From Brevibacterium permense (GTDB lineage Bacteria; Actinomycetota; Actinomycetes; Actinomycetales; Brevibacteriaceae): a stretch of DNA of 64,000 nucleotides. The DNA lies in the NCBI RefSeq assembly GCF_025506275.1, contig NZ_QYCP01000075.1, positions 1 to 64,000 of the forward strand, given 5' to 3'. Made by a program: the position numbers and the translations under genes. Under the pieces are notes generated by a model. It saw only the letters and a list, made by a program, of their open reading frames with translations, ran no database searches and had not been told where the DNA came from. Below, one piece after another: positions 16,814-26,059 of this stretch (its first letter is position 1; every line of letters starts with the position of its first letter).

Positions 16814-18763
16814 TCAGCTCTCCTTCATGCCTTTCTGGATGAGGTCCATCACCGAGGAGTCAGCGAGGGTCGTGACATCGCCGACCTCGCGATTCTCGGC
16901 GACGTCCTTGAGCAGCCGTCGCATGATCTTGCCGGACCGGGTCTTCGGCAGATCGGGCACGATCATGATCGAACGGGGAGTCGCGATCGGTCCGATCGAG
17001 GACCGCACATGACTTCGCAGCTCACCCACGACATCGTCCCCACCGTCGTTCGCGCTCTCCCGGAGGATGACGAAGGCCTCGATCGCCTGCCCTGTCATCT
17101 CATCAGCAGCCCCGACCACGGCCGCCTCGGCGACCTTCGGATGTGCGACGAGGGCGGACTCGATCTCCGCGGTCGACATCCGGTGACCGGAGACGTTGAG
17201 CACGTCGTCGACGCGGCCGAGGACCCAGAAATCGCCGTCGCGGTCGATCTTCGCTCCATCCCCGGCGAAGTACACGTCCGGATACTGCGACCAGTAGGTC
17301 TTCTTGAACCGTTCCTCATCGCCCCATAGGGTGCGCAGCATCGACGGCCACGGCTCCTTGATGACGAGGTAGCCGCCGTTTCCGGGTTCGACGGATTTGC
17401 CCTCATCGTCGTAGACGTCGGCGACGATGCCGGGCAGCGGACGCATCGCCGAGCCCGGCTTCGTCTCGGTCACGCCCGGCAGAGGGCTGATGAGGATGCT
17501 GCCGTTCTCCGTCTGCCACCAGGTGTCGACGACGGGGCAGCGGTTCCCGCCGATGTGTTCGCGGTACCACATCCACGCTTCGGGATTGATCGGCTCACCG
17601 ACGCTGCCGAGCAGACGCAGGCTGGACAGGTCGTACTGTGCGGGGATGTCGCGGCCCCATTTCATGAACGACCGGATGGCCGTGGGCGCGCAGTAGAGGA
17701 TGGAGACCTTGTACTTCTGCACGATCTCCCACCACCGGCCCCGGTGCGGTGTGTCCGGGGTGCCCTCATAGAGCACCGAGGTGGCCCCATTGGCCAGCGG
17801 ACCGTAGACGATGTACGAATGGCCGGTCACCCAGCCGATGTCGGCGGCCGTCCAGTAGACGTCGGTCTCGGGTTTGATGTCGAAGACCGCCCAATGGGTG
17901 AAGGAGGTCCCGACGAGGTAGCCGCCCGTGGTGTGCATGATGCCCTTGGGCTTTCCGGTCGTGCCGGAAGAATACATGATGTAGAGCGGGTGCTCGGAGT
18001 CGAAGGCCTCCGGAGTGTGCGTCTCCGCCTGCCGATCGACGACCTCGTGCCACCACAGATCGCGGTCGCCATTCCAGTCCACGTCCTGGCCGGTGCGGCG
18101 GACGACGAGGACATTGCGCACCTCGGGGCAGTCCTCCATCGCCTCATCGACGACGGATTTGAGGCCTGAGGCCATGCCTTTGCGATAGCCGCCATCTGCG
18201 GTGATGACGAATTCGACTCCGCAGTCTTTGACGCGGTCGGCGATCGCCGAGGCGGAGAATCCGCCGAAGATGACGGTGTGCGGGGCGCCGAGGCGGGCGC
18301 AGGCCAGCATGGCGAACACCGTCTCCGGGATCATCGGCATGTAGATGGCGATGCGGTCGCCGGTCTTGACGCCGAGTTCGGTGAGAGCATTCGCGGTCTT
18401 CGAGACCTCGCGCAGAAGATCGGAGTACGTGATGGTGCGGGTGTCGCCGGATTCGCCTTCGAAGTAGTAGGCCACACGATCGCCGAGGCCGTTCTCGACA
18501 TGGCGGTCGACGCAGTTGTAGCAGGCGTTGAGGCTGCCGCCGGTGAACCATTTCGCGAAGGGCTTCTCCGACCAGTCGAGGACCGTGTCGAAAGGCGTCT
18601 CCCAGCTGATCCGCTGAGCTTGCTCCTCCCAGTAGCCGATGCGGTCGGCTGCTGCCTTGTCGTACTCGTCGGCTTTCGCATTCGCATTCTCGGCGAAGTC
18701 CGATGGGGGTGGGAAAGCCCTGTCCTCGTGGCTGAGTTCCTGAATCGTCGGATTGTTCGTCAT
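16814..18763 (-). CDS. acs: Acetyl-CoA synthetase (AMP-forming)
   Basis: 649 residues, the full length expected for Acs. Seen: YSSGTTGKPKGIMHTTGGYL (P-loop), DIGWVTGHSYIVYGPLANG, VDTWWQTENGSILISPLPG (acetate pocket Trp), GDGAKIDRDGDFWVLGRVDD and the C-terminal TRSGKIMRRLLKD, whose Lys is the catalytic residue and the usual acetylation target. It activates acetate to acetyl-CoA via acetyl-AMP in the cytosol. AAAGGAGAG precedes the ATG. It is a single-gene unit between the tRNA cluster and an SDR. Confidence 0.95.
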   Translation of the reverse strand: MTNNPTIQELSHEDRAFPPPSDFAENANAKADEYDKAAADRIGYWEEQAQRISWETPFDTVLDWSEKPFAKWFTGGSLNACYNCVDRHVENGLGDRVAYYFEGESGDTRTITYSDLLREVSKTANALTELGVKTGDRIAIYMPMIPETVFAMLACARLGAPHTVIFGGFSASAIADRVKDCGVEFVITADGGYRKGMASGLKSVVDEAMEDCPEVRNVLVVRRTGQDVDWNGDRDLWWHEVVDRQAETHTPEAFDSEHPLYIMYSSGTTGKPKGIMHTTGGYLVGTSFTHWAVFDIKPETDVYWTAADIGWVTGHSYIVYGPLANGATSVLYEGTPDTPHRGRWWEIVQKYKVSILYCAPTAIRSFMKWGRDIPAQYDLSSLRLLGSVGEPINPEAWMWYREHIGGNRCPVVDTWWQTENGSILISPLPGVTETKPGSAMRPLPGIVADVYDDEGKSVEPGNGGYLVIKEPWPSMLRTLWGDEERFKKTYWSQYPDVYFAGDGAKIDRDGDFWVLGRVDDVLNVSGHRMSTAEIESALVAHPKVAEAAVVGAADEMTGQAIEAFVILRESANDGGDDVVGELRSHVRSSIGPIATPRSIMIVPDLPKTRSGKIMRRLLKDVAENREVGDVTTLADSSVMDLIQKGMKES

Positions 18764-18869
18764 CGTGCTCTCCTTTCACCCTGCGCCACCACGACGTGGG
18801 CGGGTCATCGAACTCACCTTCAACCTACTCCAGTCGGTTCGGATTTCAAGGGGTGCCCGCAGACGCGAA

Positions 18870-18910
18870 GAAGCCCCGCTGCCCAGTCCAGGACTGGGAA
18901 GCGGGGCTTC
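18870..18910 (-). terminator. Terminator-like hairpin after tRNA-Phe
   Basis: 20-base arms (18870-18889 and 18891-18910) pair with one mismatch around one centre base. On the minus strand the hairpin begins 5 bases after tRNA-Phe. No long T-run follows, as is common in high-G+C actinobacteria. Confidence 0.75.
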
Positions 18911-18914
18911 CATC

Positions 18915-18990
18915 TGGTGGCTCCGACCGGCGTCGATCCGGTGACCTTTCGATTTTCAGTCGAACGCTCTACCAACTGAGCTACAGAGCC
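18915..18990 (-). tRNA. tRNA-Phe (GAA)
   Basis: Full cloverleaf on the minus strand. The acceptor stem GGCTCTG pairs with CGGAGCC, the anticodon loop CTGAAAA gives anticodon GAA, and the T-arm is present. The CCA end is encoded (18915-18917), unlike the two neighbouring tRNAs. Confidence 0.96.
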
Positions 18991-19030
18991 GAGCCGCCGA
19001 CATACTCAATAAGTATGTCGAGAGAAACAA

Positions 19031-19052
19031 AGGCTCTTCCGAAGAAGAGCCT
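19031..19052 (-). terminator. Hairpin terminator after tRNA-Asp
   Basis: 9-base arms (19031-19039 and 19044-19052) with a 4-base loop. On the minus strand the stem is followed by a T-rich TTTGTTTC tract, so this is a convincing intrinsic terminator. A second small stem (18999-19019, 8-base arms) lies between it and tRNA-Phe. Confidence 0.7.
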
Positions 19053-19061
19053 TATGCTCCG

Positions 19062-19135
19062 CGACCCTGACGGGACTCGAACCCGCGACCTCCGCCGTGA
19101 CAGGGCGGCGCGCTAACCAACTGCGCCACAGGGCC
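19062..19135 (-). tRNA. tRNA-Asp (GTC)
   Basis: The minus-strand cloverleaf has acceptor GGCCCTG against CAGGGTC, an anticodon stem of CCGCC/GGCGG and loop CTGTCAC giving anticodon GTC. The discriminator base is G. CCA is not encoded. Confidence 0.96.
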
Positions 19136-19172
19136 TTGCTGTTGTGATGGAAGACCTTACGATCTTACACCG

Positions 19173-19245
<73 letters not shown>

Positions 19246-19413
19246 CCAGGTTGTCCTCGGATTCCCCGTGGGCAACGACGTTAAGCTTATCCCACCCGAT
19301 TCGCGGAATGCAAAACGAAAAGGGGTGTCCTCGGTCACACGACGGAAACGGTGCACTTCGACGTTCCGCAGGGCCGCCTCGGCGTGGGGATCGGGGTCGC
19401 TAGAGTGGGAGGC

Positions 19414-19761
19414 ATGGAGGCCCTGAGTGATGAGGAGTTCGACGGGATCCTCGGCGAAGCCCTGGATCTGCTGCCCGCCGGGGTGACCGAACAGCTGGAC
19501 AATGTCGCCCTGTTCGTCGAGGACCGGCCGGAGAACGGTGATCGACACCTGCTCGGCCTCTATGAGGGCACACCGATCGGGGAGCGGGGGATCGCCGGGT
19601 TCGAGATGCCCGACAATATCTTCATCTATCGTGACAACCTCATCGACTTCGCCGAGGATCGGGATCACCTGCGCGAGGAGATCGTCATCACCATCGTCCA
19701 CGAGATCGCCCATTTCTATGGGCTCGATGACGAACGGCTCCACGAACTCGGGTGGGGCTGA
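19414..19761 (+). CDS. Small zincin-like metallopeptidase family protein
   Basis: 115 residues. A single HEIAHFYGLDDERLHELGW motif near the C-terminus gives HExxHxxGxxD, the signature of the small DUF1025/PF06262 metallopeptidase family of actinobacteria; the two His and the Asp are the expected zinc ligands and Glu the base. No signal peptide is present. The start at 19414 has GGGAGG adjacent. Its biological substrate is not known. It is read away from the tRNA cluster. Confidence 0.85.
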   Translation: MEALSDEEFDGILGEALDLLPAGVTEQLDNVALFVEDRPENGDRHLLGLYEGTPIGERGIAGFEMPDNIFIYRDNLIDFAEDRDHLREEIVITIVHEIAHFYGLDDERLHELGWG

Positions 19762-19968
19762 ACATCCCCGACCGAAGGGGTTGACGGGCTTACCGACGAG
19801 TCACTTGACGTCACGGGAATTGGCGTCCGCAAGCCTACTTCGCCTATTGTGGGCGGGTACATATCAGCACCGATACAACATTCCGTCCGTATCGATGCGG
19901 GGACACGGAGCCGTGAAAGCTGCGCCTCCTGGCCCCGCTGACCTGCGGGCAGGAGGCACTACCCCCTT

Positions 19969-20469
19969 ATGACAGTTGCATCCAAGACTTCCAGCGCGGC
20001 GACCCCGGCCGTGCGAGTGCTCAATCTGGCAGGCATCGACTACAGCCTGCGCAGCTTCGACCACGACCCCGCCACCCGCCGTTATGGTTCGGAGGCCGCC
20101 GACAAACTCGGCGTCAGCTCCGACCAGGTGTTCAAGACCCTGATGATTCAGGTCGACGGGCAGCCCGTGACCGCGCTCGTCCCTGTCTCCGGTCAGCTCG
20201 ACCTCAAGGCCCTCGCCTCCGCGCGTGGAGCGAAGAAGGCCCAGCTGTCTGGCGTCGCCGAAACCGAACGTCGGACCGGATACCCCGTCGGCGGAGTCTC
20301 TCCGTTCGGACAGCGCCATGCCGTGCCGGTCGTCGTCGACCGCACAGCTCTCGACCATTCGACAGTGTTCGTCTCGGCGGGCCGTCGCGGTCTCGAGATC
20401 GAGATCCGCCCCGAGGATCTCGTCATGCTCACGAACGCCCAGGTCGCGAAGATCGCCGCGCTCGACTGA
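19969..20469 (+). CDS. ybaK: Cys-tRNA(Pro)/Cys-tRNA(Cys) deacylase YbaK
   Basis: 166 residues of the YbaK/EbsC family, which hydrolyses mischarged Cys-tRNA(Pro) in trans. Seen: the start of the fold YSLRSFDHDP, LGVSSDQVFKTLMIQVDG with the invariant Lys, SGQLDLKALASARGAKKAQL and GYPVGGVSPFG, the substrate pocket loop. AGGAGG lies about 12 bases before the ATG. It is monocistronic, convergent with yigZ. Confidence 0.9.
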   Translation: MTVASKTSSAATPAVRVLNLAGIDYSLRSFDHDPATRRYGSEAADKLGVSSDQVFKTLMIQVDGQPVTALVPVSGQLDLKALASARGAKKAQLSGVAETERRTGYPVGGVSPFGQRHAVPVVVDRTALDHSTVFVSAGRRGLEIEIRPEDLVMLTNAQVAKIAALD

Positions 20470-20485
20470 TCAGCTCTCGCTGATC
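20468..20485 (+). terminator. Short symmetric hairpin between ybaK and yigZ
   Basis: 7-base arms (20468-20474 and 20479-20485) with a 4-base loop sit in the 35-bp gap between two convergent genes. The hairpin could end transcription from both sides. It is short and lacks a T-run. Confidence 0.4.
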
Positions 20486-20504
20486 TGAACGTCGGTCCCC
20501 GGCC

Positions 20505-21116
20505 TCACACCCATTCGACCTCACCGACCTCGGGCTCTGCCCGACCGGCGGTGAGGTCGGCGTACATCGCCACGGCATCGGCCACCTCGGCGAGGGGAAC
20601 CAGGACGTCGAGTCCGACCTCACCTCCGTAGTCGGCCCGCGTCGTCCACCCCCGGTTCCCGGCCGCCCGCTCCAGGGCGTTGGCCTGGGCATAGTCGACG
20701 TGTGCGGACACAGGGACGCGCTCACGACGGGTGACGATCCTCGCCTCATCCACGGCCGCAGAGGTGGCCTGACCGTAAGCGCGCACGAGCCCGCCCGCAC
20801 CCAGCAGGGTGCCCCCGAAATACCGGGTGACGACGGCGACGACGAAGGTCAGACCATGACCGGTGACCACATCGAGGATCGGAGCACCCGCAGTGCCGGC
20901 CGGTTCCCCGTCATCGCTGAAGCGCTGAGTGCGCGAATCGGTGTCGAGGACGAACGCCGAACAATGGTGGCGGGCCTTCGGATGCTCGGCGCGCACCTCG
21001 GCGATGACGGACCTGGCCTCGGCCTCATCCGCGGCGGGGGAGAGCCGGGCGAGGAAACGGGATCTCCTGATCTCGATCTCGGCCTCGACGGGGCTGACGA
21101 TGGTCCGGTAAGACAT
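20505..21116 (-). CDS. YigZ/IMPACT family protein
   Basis: About 203 residues. The UPF0029/IMPACT N-terminal domain shows IRRSRFLARLSP, KARHHCSAFVLD, RFSDDGEPAGTAGAPIL and VVTRYFGGTLLGAGGLVRAYG, the most conserved block. The C-terminal domain is a ferredoxin-like DUF1949 type. The bacterial family has no firmly established biochemical role; eukaryotic relatives regulate Gcn2. Start is ATG 21116; an in-frame GTG at 21125 is an alternative and neither has a clear ribosome-binding site. Confidence 0.88.
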   Translation of the reverse strand: MSYRTIVSPVEAEIEIRRSRFLARLSPAADEAEARSVIAEVRAEHPKARHHCSAFVLDTDSRTQRFSDDGEPAGTAGAPILDVVTGHGLTFVVAVVTRYFGGTLLGAGGLVRAYGQATSAAVDEARIVTRRERVPVSAHVDYAQANALERAAGNRGWTTRADYGGEVGLDVLVPLAEVADAVAMYADLTAGRAEPEVGEVEWV

Positions 21117-21204
21117 GCTCGTCACTGTAGTCGAATGTGTTCTACGATGAGCCCACGGGCGCGGATTCCGCGCTCATCCCCGGTACTTCAGTGAAAGGGT
21201 GACA

Positions 21205-22569
21205 ATGGTGCACCAGCCAGGCGAGATCGACCTCGCAGCGCTCAAGGACGAATCCGCTCGAGCCCGTGAACTCGACCGCGCGCACGTCTTCCACTCGTGG
21301 TCGGCACAGCGACTCATCGACCCGCCGACCGTCGCCCGCGCCCACGGGTCGACGGTCATCGACGGTGAGGGTCGGGAATTCCTCGACTTCTCCTCGCAGC
21401 TGGTGAACACGAACATCGGCCACCAGCATCCGGCCGTCGTGCAGGCGATCAAGGACCAAGCCGATGTGCTGTGCACCATCAGCCCGGCCACCGTCAACGC
21501 GGCCCGCTCCGAAGCAGCTCGCCTCATCACCGACCGCACCCCAGCCGGGCTCGATCACGTGTTCTTCACCAACGGCGGAGCGGACGCGAACGAACACGCT
21601 ATCCGCATGGCACGCCTGCACACCGGGCGAACGAAGGTGCTCTCCCGCTACCGGTCCTACCATGGTGGAACCCAGACGGCCGTCAACGTCACCGGTGACC
21701 CGCGCCGGTGGGAGAACGAGACCGGAGAATCGGGCGTCGTCCACTTCTTCGGACCCTTCCTCTACCGTTCGGAATTCCACGCCACCACGGAGGCTGAAGA
21801 GACCGACCGTGCGCTCCGGCACCTGCGTCGGACCATCGAACTGGAGGGGCCGGCGACGATCGCCGCGATCATCCTCGAATCCATTCCCGGCACCGCCGGC
21901 ATCATGGTGCCCAGTCCCGAGTACATGCAGGGTGTGCGGGCGCTGTGCGACGAGCACGGGATTGTGCTCATCGCCGACGAGGTGATGGCCGGGTTCGGAC
22001 GGTCGGGCAAGTGGTTCGCCTTCGAACACTTCGACATCGTCCCCGATCTCATCACCTTCGCCAAGGGCGTGAACTCCGGGTACGTGCCGCTGGGCGGAGT
22101 CGTCATCAGCGACGCGATCTTCGAGACCTTCGCCGAACGCGTCTACCCCGGCGGGCTGACCTACTCCGGGCATCCGCTGGCGTGCGCCGCGGCGGTCGCG
22201 ACGATCAACGCGATGGCCGAGGAGGGCATGGTCGAACACGCCGCTCACATCGGGGAGACGATCATCGGGCCCCGTCTGCGGCAGATCGCTGAGAACTCGA
22301 AGCACGTCGGCGAAGTCCGCGGCACCGGAGCGTTCTGGGCGATCGAACTCGTCTGGGACAAGGAGTCCAAGGAGCCGCTGGCCCCTTACGGCGGTGGCTC
22401 ACCCGAGGTCGCCTCGGTGGTGGCGGCGCTGAAGGAACACGGCGTCATCCCTTTCAACAACTACCACCGGCTGCACGTGGTCCCGCCGATCAACATCAGC
22501 GAAGAGGACCTCGAACGCGGCCTCGGAGTCTTCGAGAAGGTCCTCACCGACTTGGACTTCCCCCGCTGA
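21205..22569 (+). CDS. Class III (PLP-dependent) aminotransferase
   Basis: 454 residues, fold-type I. Seen: NTNIGHQHPAVVQAI, TNGGADANEHAIRMAR, YRSYHGGT, the cofactor Asp in LIADEVMAGFGRSGKWFAFE and FAKGVNSGYVPLGGV with the PLP Lys. Members with this pattern use omega-amino acids, taurine or polyamines with pyruvate or 2-oxoglutarate; the exact substrate cannot be read. The ATG at 21205 fits AAAGGG 5 bases upstream better than the in-frame GTG at 21199. It is divergent from yigZ and ends at the 60-bp palindrome. Confidence 0.88.
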   Translation: MVHQPGEIDLAALKDESARARELDRAHVFHSWSAQRLIDPPTVARAHGSTVIDGEGREFLDFSSQLVNTNIGHQHPAVVQAIKDQADVLCTISPATVNAARSEAARLITDRTPAGLDHVFFTNGGADANEHAIRMARLHTGRTKVLSRYRSYHGGTQTAVNVTGDPRRWENETGESGVVHFFGPFLYRSEFHATTEAEETDRALRHLRRTIELEGPATIAAIILESIPGTAGIMVPSPEYMQGVRALCDEHGIVLIADEVMAGFGRSGKWFAFEHFDIVPDLITFAKGVNSGYVPLGGVVISDAIFETFAERVYPGGLTYSGHPLACAAAVATINAMAEEGMVEHAAHIGETIIGPRLRQIAENSKHVGEVRGTGAFWAIELVWDKESKEPLAPYGGGSPEVASVVAALKEHGVIPFNNYHRLHVVPPINISEEDLERGLGVFEKVLTDLDFPR

Positions 22570-22580
22570 TTAACTCCCAC

Positions 22581-22640
22581 TACTACCTGACGGCGGCCCA
22601 GCAACCTCGCGCGAGGTTGCTGGGCCGCCGTCAGGTAGTA
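22581..22640 (+). terminator. 60-bp perfect gapless palindrome between convergent genes
   Basis: Arms 22581-22610 and 22611-22640 are exact reverse complements with no spacer. It starts 11 bp after the aminotransferase stop and ends 1 bp before the stop of the amidohydrolase, so it probably serves as a bidirectional terminator. Confidence 0.8.
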
Positions 22641-22641
22641 A

Positions 22642-24273
22642 TTAGAGGGATTGGTGGGTGTAGTTGCCGCCTAAGACTGTCGCGCGGACCGGGATTGCTG
22701 CGATCTCGTCCGCGGCCACGTTGGCGGGGTGGGTCTCCAGTGCGACGAAGTCGGCGAGCTTGCCTCGGCTCAGCGTTCCCTTGTCCGCGCCCTGGCCCGA
22801 GGCCTTCGCCGCCTCGACCGTGTATGCCGCGATCGCCTCATCGACGCTTAAGGCTTCGGCCGCCGAACCCATGACGTCCCCGTCGCGGGTCTTCCGGGTG
22901 ACATAGGCTTCGATTCCGCGCAGCACATTGCCGTCGGCACAGGGTCGATCCGAGCTGCCGGCCATCGGCACACCCGCATCGACGAACGACTTCGCCCGGT
23001 AGATCAGGTGCCGCCGGTCCGGCCCGAGCGAAGCGTTCATCCCGTCCCCGATGCCGTCGGCGAACGCCGCCTGCGGAGTGACGACGATACCGTGTTCGGC
23101 CAGCGTCGCCAGGTGCTCGTCATGGACCAACGCGGCATGCTCGATCCGGTTCGGCACCGCACGGCGGCCATAGCGCTTCTGCGCCTCGACGATGTTGGCG
23201 ATCGCAGCATCCACGGCGGCATCACCGATGGCGTGCACGGCCAGCGACCAGCCGGAGGCATAGGTGTCGAGGATCTGCTGACGCAGCACCTCGGCGTCGT
23301 CCTGCAGATAACCGGGGTGGCCCTTGCCCGCGTAGTTCTCCCGCAGCGCCGCGGTTTCGCCGGACAGGGCCCCGTCCATGAAGAACTTCACGGGCCCGAT
23401 CGAGATGAGATCATCGCCGAGGCCGGTGCGCAGTCCCGCATCCAGACCGATGCCGAACCCGTCGGCGGAATTCGCCTCGATCGGGTGCAGCCCGTCGGCC
23501 TGCGGCATGAGCTGAGCCCGCGCTCGCAGCTTGCCCTCTTCCCGGGCTCGCAGGTAACCGCTGATCTCGATGGGGGAGTGGCCGATCCAGCCGTAGGCGA
23601 TACCGCATTCGCCGAAGGACGTGATTCCTTCCTTCGCGTAGTAGGCCGTCGCCAGGTCGAGGGCGTCGACGACGGTGTCCAGCGAATACGGGCGGATGAG
23701 ATCCTGCACCAGGGTCTGCGCGGTCTCTTCGATCAGCCCCGTCGGATGTCCGGCCGCGTCACGCACGACCCTGCCGCCGACCGGCTCCTCGAAACCGGGA
23801 TCCAGGATCCCCGCCCGACGCATCGCCTCGGTATTGGCGATCGCGGCGTGACCGGACGTCTGCCGCATGAACAGGGGCCGGTCACCGGTGATCTCGTCGA
23901 GTCTGGCCAGGTCCGGATACTGCCCGTCGTAGTCACGGTGGGCATACCCCGTGGCTTCGATCCATTCCCCGGACGGAGTCGTCGCCGCGGCCTTCTCGAG
24001 CGCCGCATACACATCGGGCAGACCGCCGGGCAGCGCCGTGACATCGACCGAGGCCAGGGTGAGACCGAACCACGTCGTGTGGCAGTGGACATCGTTGAAG
24101 CCCGGCAGCACAGTCGCCCCACCCAAGGACTCGACACGATCGGCATCGATGCCGTCGAGCTCCTCGTCGAAGCCGATGATCCGGTTGCCCCACACTCCGA
24201 TCTTCTGCGCCCGCGGGCGCGTCGGATCCAGCGTAAATGCGTCGAGGTCGGTGAAGATCGCGTCGATTCTCAT
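22642..24273 (-). CDS. Amidohydrolase 3 (YtcJ-like) family protein
   Basis: 543 residues, close to the YtcJ family length. Metal-site motifs: LPGFNDVHCHTTW with HxH near residues 63-65, a central KFFMDGALSGETAAL with Lys (bridging ligand position), VHAIGDAAVD, RIEHAALV and GSSDRPCADGNVL with the Asp ligand. The C-terminal composite beta-sandwich GTLSRGKLADFVAL is typical. Members hydrolyse exocyclic amides, N-formyl groups or similar; the substrate is unknown. It is convergent with the aminotransferase and 64 bp downstream of the ThDP enzyme gene in the same direction, so possibly co-transcribed. Confidence 0.87.
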   Translation of the reverse strand: MRIDAIFTDLDAFTLDPTRPRAQKIGVWGNRIIGFDEELDGIDADRVESLGGATVLPGFNDVHCHTTWFGLTLASVDVTALPGGLPDVYAALEKAAATTPSGEWIEATGYAHRDYDGQYPDLARLDEITGDRPLFMRQTSGHAAIANTEAMRRAGILDPGFEEPVGGRVVRDAAGHPTGLIEETAQTLVQDLIRPYSLDTVVDALDLATAYYAKEGITSFGECGIAYGWIGHSPIEISGYLRAREEGKLRARAQLMPQADGLHPIEANSADGFGIGLDAGLRTGLGDDLISIGPVKFFMDGALSGETAALRENYAGKGHPGYLQDDAEVLRQQILDTYASGWSLAVHAIGDAAVDAAIANIVEAQKRYGRRAVPNRIEHAALVHDEHLATLAEHGIVVTPQAAFADGIGDGMNASLGPDRRHLIYRAKSFVDAGVPMAGSSDRPCADGNVLRGIEAYVTRKTRDGDVMGSAAEALSVDEAIAAYTVEAAKASGQGADKGTLSRGKLADFVALETHPANVAADEIAAIPVRATVLGGNYTHQSL

Positions 24274-24337
24274 ACCGCCACCTTAGTCAGATTCGCACGA
24301 CTGCCGCCTCACCGTTCACGGCGGGCCGCTGCTGAGT

Positions 24338-26059
24338 TCACGGCAGGCGCGCCCCGCGAACGACCGGATCCGTGATGCAGTGGACGAGCGAGAGCCCCTT
24401 GTGTGCCAGAGCCTGTTCGAACGCGTTCCGGAAGGCCTCGGTCCGTTCGACGCGGATGCCGAGCCCGCCGAAAGCCGTGGCCATGGCTGCGAAATCCGGA
24501 TTCTGCAGGGCCGTGGCCGTGGCCCGGCCCGGATATTCGCGGTCCTGATGACCGCGGATCGTGCCGTAGACCGAATTGTCGTTGAGCACGACGGTGATGT
24601 CCGCGCCGTACTGAACGGCCGTGGCCATCTCCTGCCCGTTCATGAGGAAATCCCCGTCGCCGGCGATGCAGAACACCGTCCGTTCCGGATGGACGAGCGC
24701 GGCGGCGACCGCGGCCGGCAGGCCGAATCCCATCGATCCGTTGCGCGGACCCAGCGCCGAGGGGAACCCGTGTGTGGGAAGGAACCTGGTCGCCCAGCCG
24801 GAGAAGTTCCCCGCCCCGTAGGTGATGATCGCGTCGTCCGGCAGCAGGTCCTGCACATGGACGAATGCTTCGTCCATGTCGACGAATCCCGCCGAGGCGG
24901 CCGACCCCGAGCCTGCCACCTGCGGTTTCCGCCACGCCTCGAGCTCGGCCCGGGCCTCTGCGACCCAAGCCGGCAGCGGCACGGCGTCCCCGGCAGCCTC
25001 GGACAGGGCATCGCCGAGCGGCGGCTCGTCGATCGAGCCGTCGGAGGACACCGAATACGTGCGGGTTCCCTCCTCGGTGAACAGGGACTGGGCGAACCGG
25101 CCGACCGAGGTGACGATGTGCTGGTCGAGGCGACCGAAGTGGCCGTGTGCATCGGCATCGGGGCCGATGACGACGGTGCGCTGTTCGACGCCGTTGCTGA
25201 ACCCGTCGGTGGCCACGTCAGTGCGGACACAGCCCAAGAAGATGTGCAGGTCCGCCTCGGCGAGGACCCTCTTCGCCACGGGGGATGCACCGTAGCCCAA
25301 GATGCCGAGGAAGTTCGGGCTGTCGTGGTCGATGCCGTCATAGGCACGGAAGGTGCCGAGCACCCCGAGGCCGCGGTCGCGTGACCATTGGGCGATGCGC
25401 CGCGAGGTCGACGGCGACCAGTCCTCGCCGCCGATGATGAGCACGGGCCGGTCGGCGGCGGTGATGCGGGCGCGCAGCTCCGTGACGTCCCCGGCATACG
25501 GTGAGGCCGATCCGTGCACGCGTGGGGGCAGCACCGTTCCCGAACTCGGGCGGACGAGGACCTCTTCGGGCAGGCCGACGATGACGGGACCGGGCCGCCC
25601 GGTCACGGCGGTGTGCATGGCGTCGACAACCACCTCGGCGGCCTTATCGGGATCATCGAGGGTGAGCACCCTCTTCGCGGTCGAGGAGAACCAGCCGTCC
25701 AGGTCGAATTCCTGGAAGGATTCGCGGCCGCGATGATCGGTGGGGATGAGTCCGACGAAGACGACGAGCGGGGTCGCATCCTGGTAGGCGGTGTGGACGC
25801 CGACCTTGACGTTCGCCGCACCGGGACCACGCGTGACCATGGCGATGCCGGGAACCCCGGTCATCCGCCCCTCGGCGACGGCCATATATGCGGCCCCGCC
25901 CTCCTGACGGCAGACGATCGGGGTGATAGCCGAATCGCGGAGACCGTCGATGACGTCGAGATACGACTCGCCGGGAACCAGATAGGTGCGAGTGACTCCG
26001 TGTGCTTCGAGTTCCTCGACGATGAGATGACCTGCAGAAAGAGACGCGGAGGTGTCCAT
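24338..26059 (-). CDS. Thiamine diphosphate-binding enzyme (acetolactate synthase-like)
   Basis: 573 residues with the three-domain layout of ALS/benzoylformate-decarboxylase-type enzymes. Seen: LVPGESYLDVIDGL, the cofactor-activating Glu in VCRQEGGAAYMA near residue 51, RGPGAANVKVGVHTAYQDATP and the ThDP/Mg motif GDGDFLMNGQEMATAVQYGA with NDNSVYGTI. The FAD-site signature of anabolic IlvB is not obvious and no small subunit follows, so it is not assigned as branched-chain biosynthesis. The frame is closed upstream of ATG 26059. A strong AGGAGG (26083-26088) instead fits an out-of-frame ATG at 26075. Confidence 0.87.
   Translation of the reverse strand: MDTSASLSAGHLIVEELEAHGVTRTYLVPGESYLDVIDGLRDSAITPIVCRQEGGAAYMAVAEGRMTGVPGIAMVTRGPGAANVKVGVHTAYQDATPLVVFVGLIPTDHRGRESFQEFDLDGWFSSTAKRVLTLDDPDKAAEVVVDAMHTAVTGRPGPVIVGLPEEVLVRPSSGTVLPPRVHGSASPYAGDVTELRARITAADRPVLIIGGEDWSPSTSRRIAQWSRDRGLGVLGTFRAYDGIDHDSPNFLGILGYGASPVAKRVLAEADLHIFLGCVRTDVATDGFSNGVEQRTVVIGPDADAHGHFGRLDQHIVTSVGRFAQSLFTEEGTRTYSVSSDGSIDEPPLGDALSEAAGDAVPLPAWVAEARAELEAWRKPQVAGSGSAASAGFVDMDEAFVHVQDLLPDDAIITYGAGNFSGWATRFLPTHGFPSALGPRNGSMGFGLPAAVAAALVHPERTVFCIAGDGDFLMNGQEMATAVQYGADITVVLNDNSVYGTIRGHQDREYPGRATATALQNPDFAAMATAFGGLGIRVERTEAFRNAFEQALAHKGLSLVHCITDPVVRGARLP

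Noticed and set aside
24338-26059. Biosynthetic acetolactate synthase (ilvB)
   Set aside because: No ilvN small subunit or ilvC follows, and the neighbours are an amidohydrolase and a decarboxylase. A general ThDP-enzyme call is safer.
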